DNA of 64,000 nucleotides from Allacma fusca (lineage: Eukaryota; Arthropoda; Collembola; Symphypleona; Sminthuridae). The position numbers and the translations under genes are program-made. Under the pieces are notes generated by a model. That model was given only the letters and a program-made list of their open reading frames with translations, had not been told where the DNA came from and ran no database searches. Positions 63,070 to 64,000 of this stretch are shown here, in pieces (position 1 is the first letter of the stretch; every line of letters starts with the position of its first letter). The stretch lies in contig OX359249.1 in assembly GCA_947179485.1 (NCBI GenBank), positions 50,975,402 to 51,039,401 of the forward strand. Reading direction: 5' to 3'.

Positions 63070-63720
63070 GGGGCACAAATTACCCGACAAATTTCTGTCA
63101 CAAACTACCCAACAAATTTCTGTCACAAATTTCTGTCACCAATTACCCGACAAATTTTTGTCACAAATTACCCAACAAATTTCTGTCCCCAATTACCCGA
63201 AAAATTTCTGTCACAAATTACCCGACAAATTTCTGTCACAAACTACCCAACAAATTTCTGTCACAAATTTCTGTCACCAATTACCCGACAAATTTTCGTC
63301 ACAAATTACCCGACAAATTTTCGTCACAAATTACCCGACAAATTTTTGTCACCAATTACCCGACAAATTTCTGTCACAAATTACCCGACAAATTTCTGTC
63401 ACAAATTACCCGACAAATTTCTGTCACAAATTACCCGACAAATTTCTGTCACAAATTACCCGACAAATTTCTGTCACAAATTACCCGACACGTGTTGGGT
63501 AAAATACAACTTACCCGTCAAGTGTCGGGCAAAGATACCCGACAGAATGTACAAAAAAACCGACAACCCAACAACAATCGGGGAAAATTACCCGACAGAC
63601 TGTCGGGCACATGCCAAATTACCCGACCGAATATTTTTGTACTTCCTACCCGACAATCCGACATACCCATCAATTTACCTCCCCCCGACAATTATCGGGC
63701 AAAATTACCCGACATCATTC
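63070..63720. repeat. 25-bp tandem array (ACCCGACAAATTTCTGTCAC)
   Basis: About fifteen 25-bp units containing ACCCGACAAATTTCTGTCAC, near-perfect to about 63490. Degenerate copies follow in which CCCGACA and TGTCGGGCA occur in both orientations. The 25-bp period shifts frame each unit, so three overlapping long open frames (up to 271 codons) appear but are artefacts. No terminal repeat or target duplication was found. Confidence 0.9.
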
Positions 63721-63845
63721 CTGACACGCTACATTACTTTTGGAGAGTTAAGCTTTGTGAACGCGACAAAATTTGCTTAACAAGGCTGATAAGTCGTGTT
63801 TATTTTGTCTGTAGGATTTTCGCAACTGAAACTTCCGATGATTAA

Positions 63846-64000
63846 TTAATTTCCGGCATTAATAAATTGAAACTTGGAACAACCAAATGAATTTATTTAT
63901 TTTCCCCCGTGTACTTGCTTAGATACCTACGTCAGCATGAAATAATAAAAGAGTTTATAAAGCTTATTTGAGGTAGATTTTACTCACCAATTAATGAAAA
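63846..64000. other. Window edge, no feature
   Basis: AT-rich sequence with no recognisable signal. Confidence 0.3.

Noticed and set aside
63030..63845. 271-codon open frame and two overlapping long frames
   Set aside because: All come from the 25-bp array read in three phases. Overlapping open frames in the same repeat are not independent proteins.

Overview
The window is from a eukaryotic nuclear genome. Genes have spliced GT-AG introns, the DNA is AT-rich, and repeats dominate. The three confident genes are animal genes, and the Tre1/moody type of receptor points to an arthropod. I cannot place it further from the sequence alone. A run of exactly 200 N (38970-39169) shows it comes from a scaffolded assembly.

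Genes. (1) 8385-10051, minus: a complete two-exon UBALD (FAM100) homologue of 123 aa. (2) 22057-26951, plus: a complete FUS/EWS/TAF15-family RNA-binding protein (Drosophila cabeza type). I modelled it as 11 exons and 497 aa, with a Gly/Tyr/Gln-rich N-terminus, an RRM, RGG repeats, a RanBP2 zinc finger and a C-terminal PY nuclear-import signal. (3) 27726-44864, minus: a rhodopsin-like GPCR of the Tre1/moody group, six exons and 357 aa, convergent with gene 2. Its third intron is 15.4 kb and is largely made of mobile elements. All splice phases close in genes 1-3. One 145-codon open stretch at 57881-58327 (minus) may be an exon of an unrecognised gene.

Mobile DNA. The striking property of the window is a set of about fifteen non-autonomous elements. 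They end in short inverted repeats, many close to YAGTGCTG, and most sit between 8-bp target duplications, as hAT transposons do. Each is filled from both ends with its own short 'word' repeated hundreds of bases inward, for example TTCCTGTTCCC, GGGTACGGGTAC, CGAGTACGAG or GGGACGGGAC. Several are nested inside one another (15493 in 14946; 17359 in 16745; 49060 in 48868). The largest is a head-to-head pair of inverted copies at 36550-41519 inside the GPCR intron. Other elements are two PIF/Harbinger-like MITEs with TAA duplications, a pogo/Tigger-like MITE with a TA duplication, and a small TA-flanked family in three size classes. Retroelement remains cluster at 59.9-62.3 kb: BEL/Pao integrase, a non-LTR reverse transcriptase and a Penelope-type GIY-YIG domain.

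Layout. 1-8 kb: gene-free, MITEs. 8.4-10.1 kb: UBALD. 11-21 kb: dense nested MITEs. 22-27 kb: FUS/caz. 27.7-44.9 kb: GPCR with its repeat-filled intron, including a 39-bp satellite at 33.2-33.8 kb and the giant inverted pair. 45-48 kb: quiet upstream DNA. 48.4-59.3 kb: word-array MITEs. 59.9-62.6 kb: retroelement graveyard. 63.1-63.7 kb: a 25-bp tandem array.
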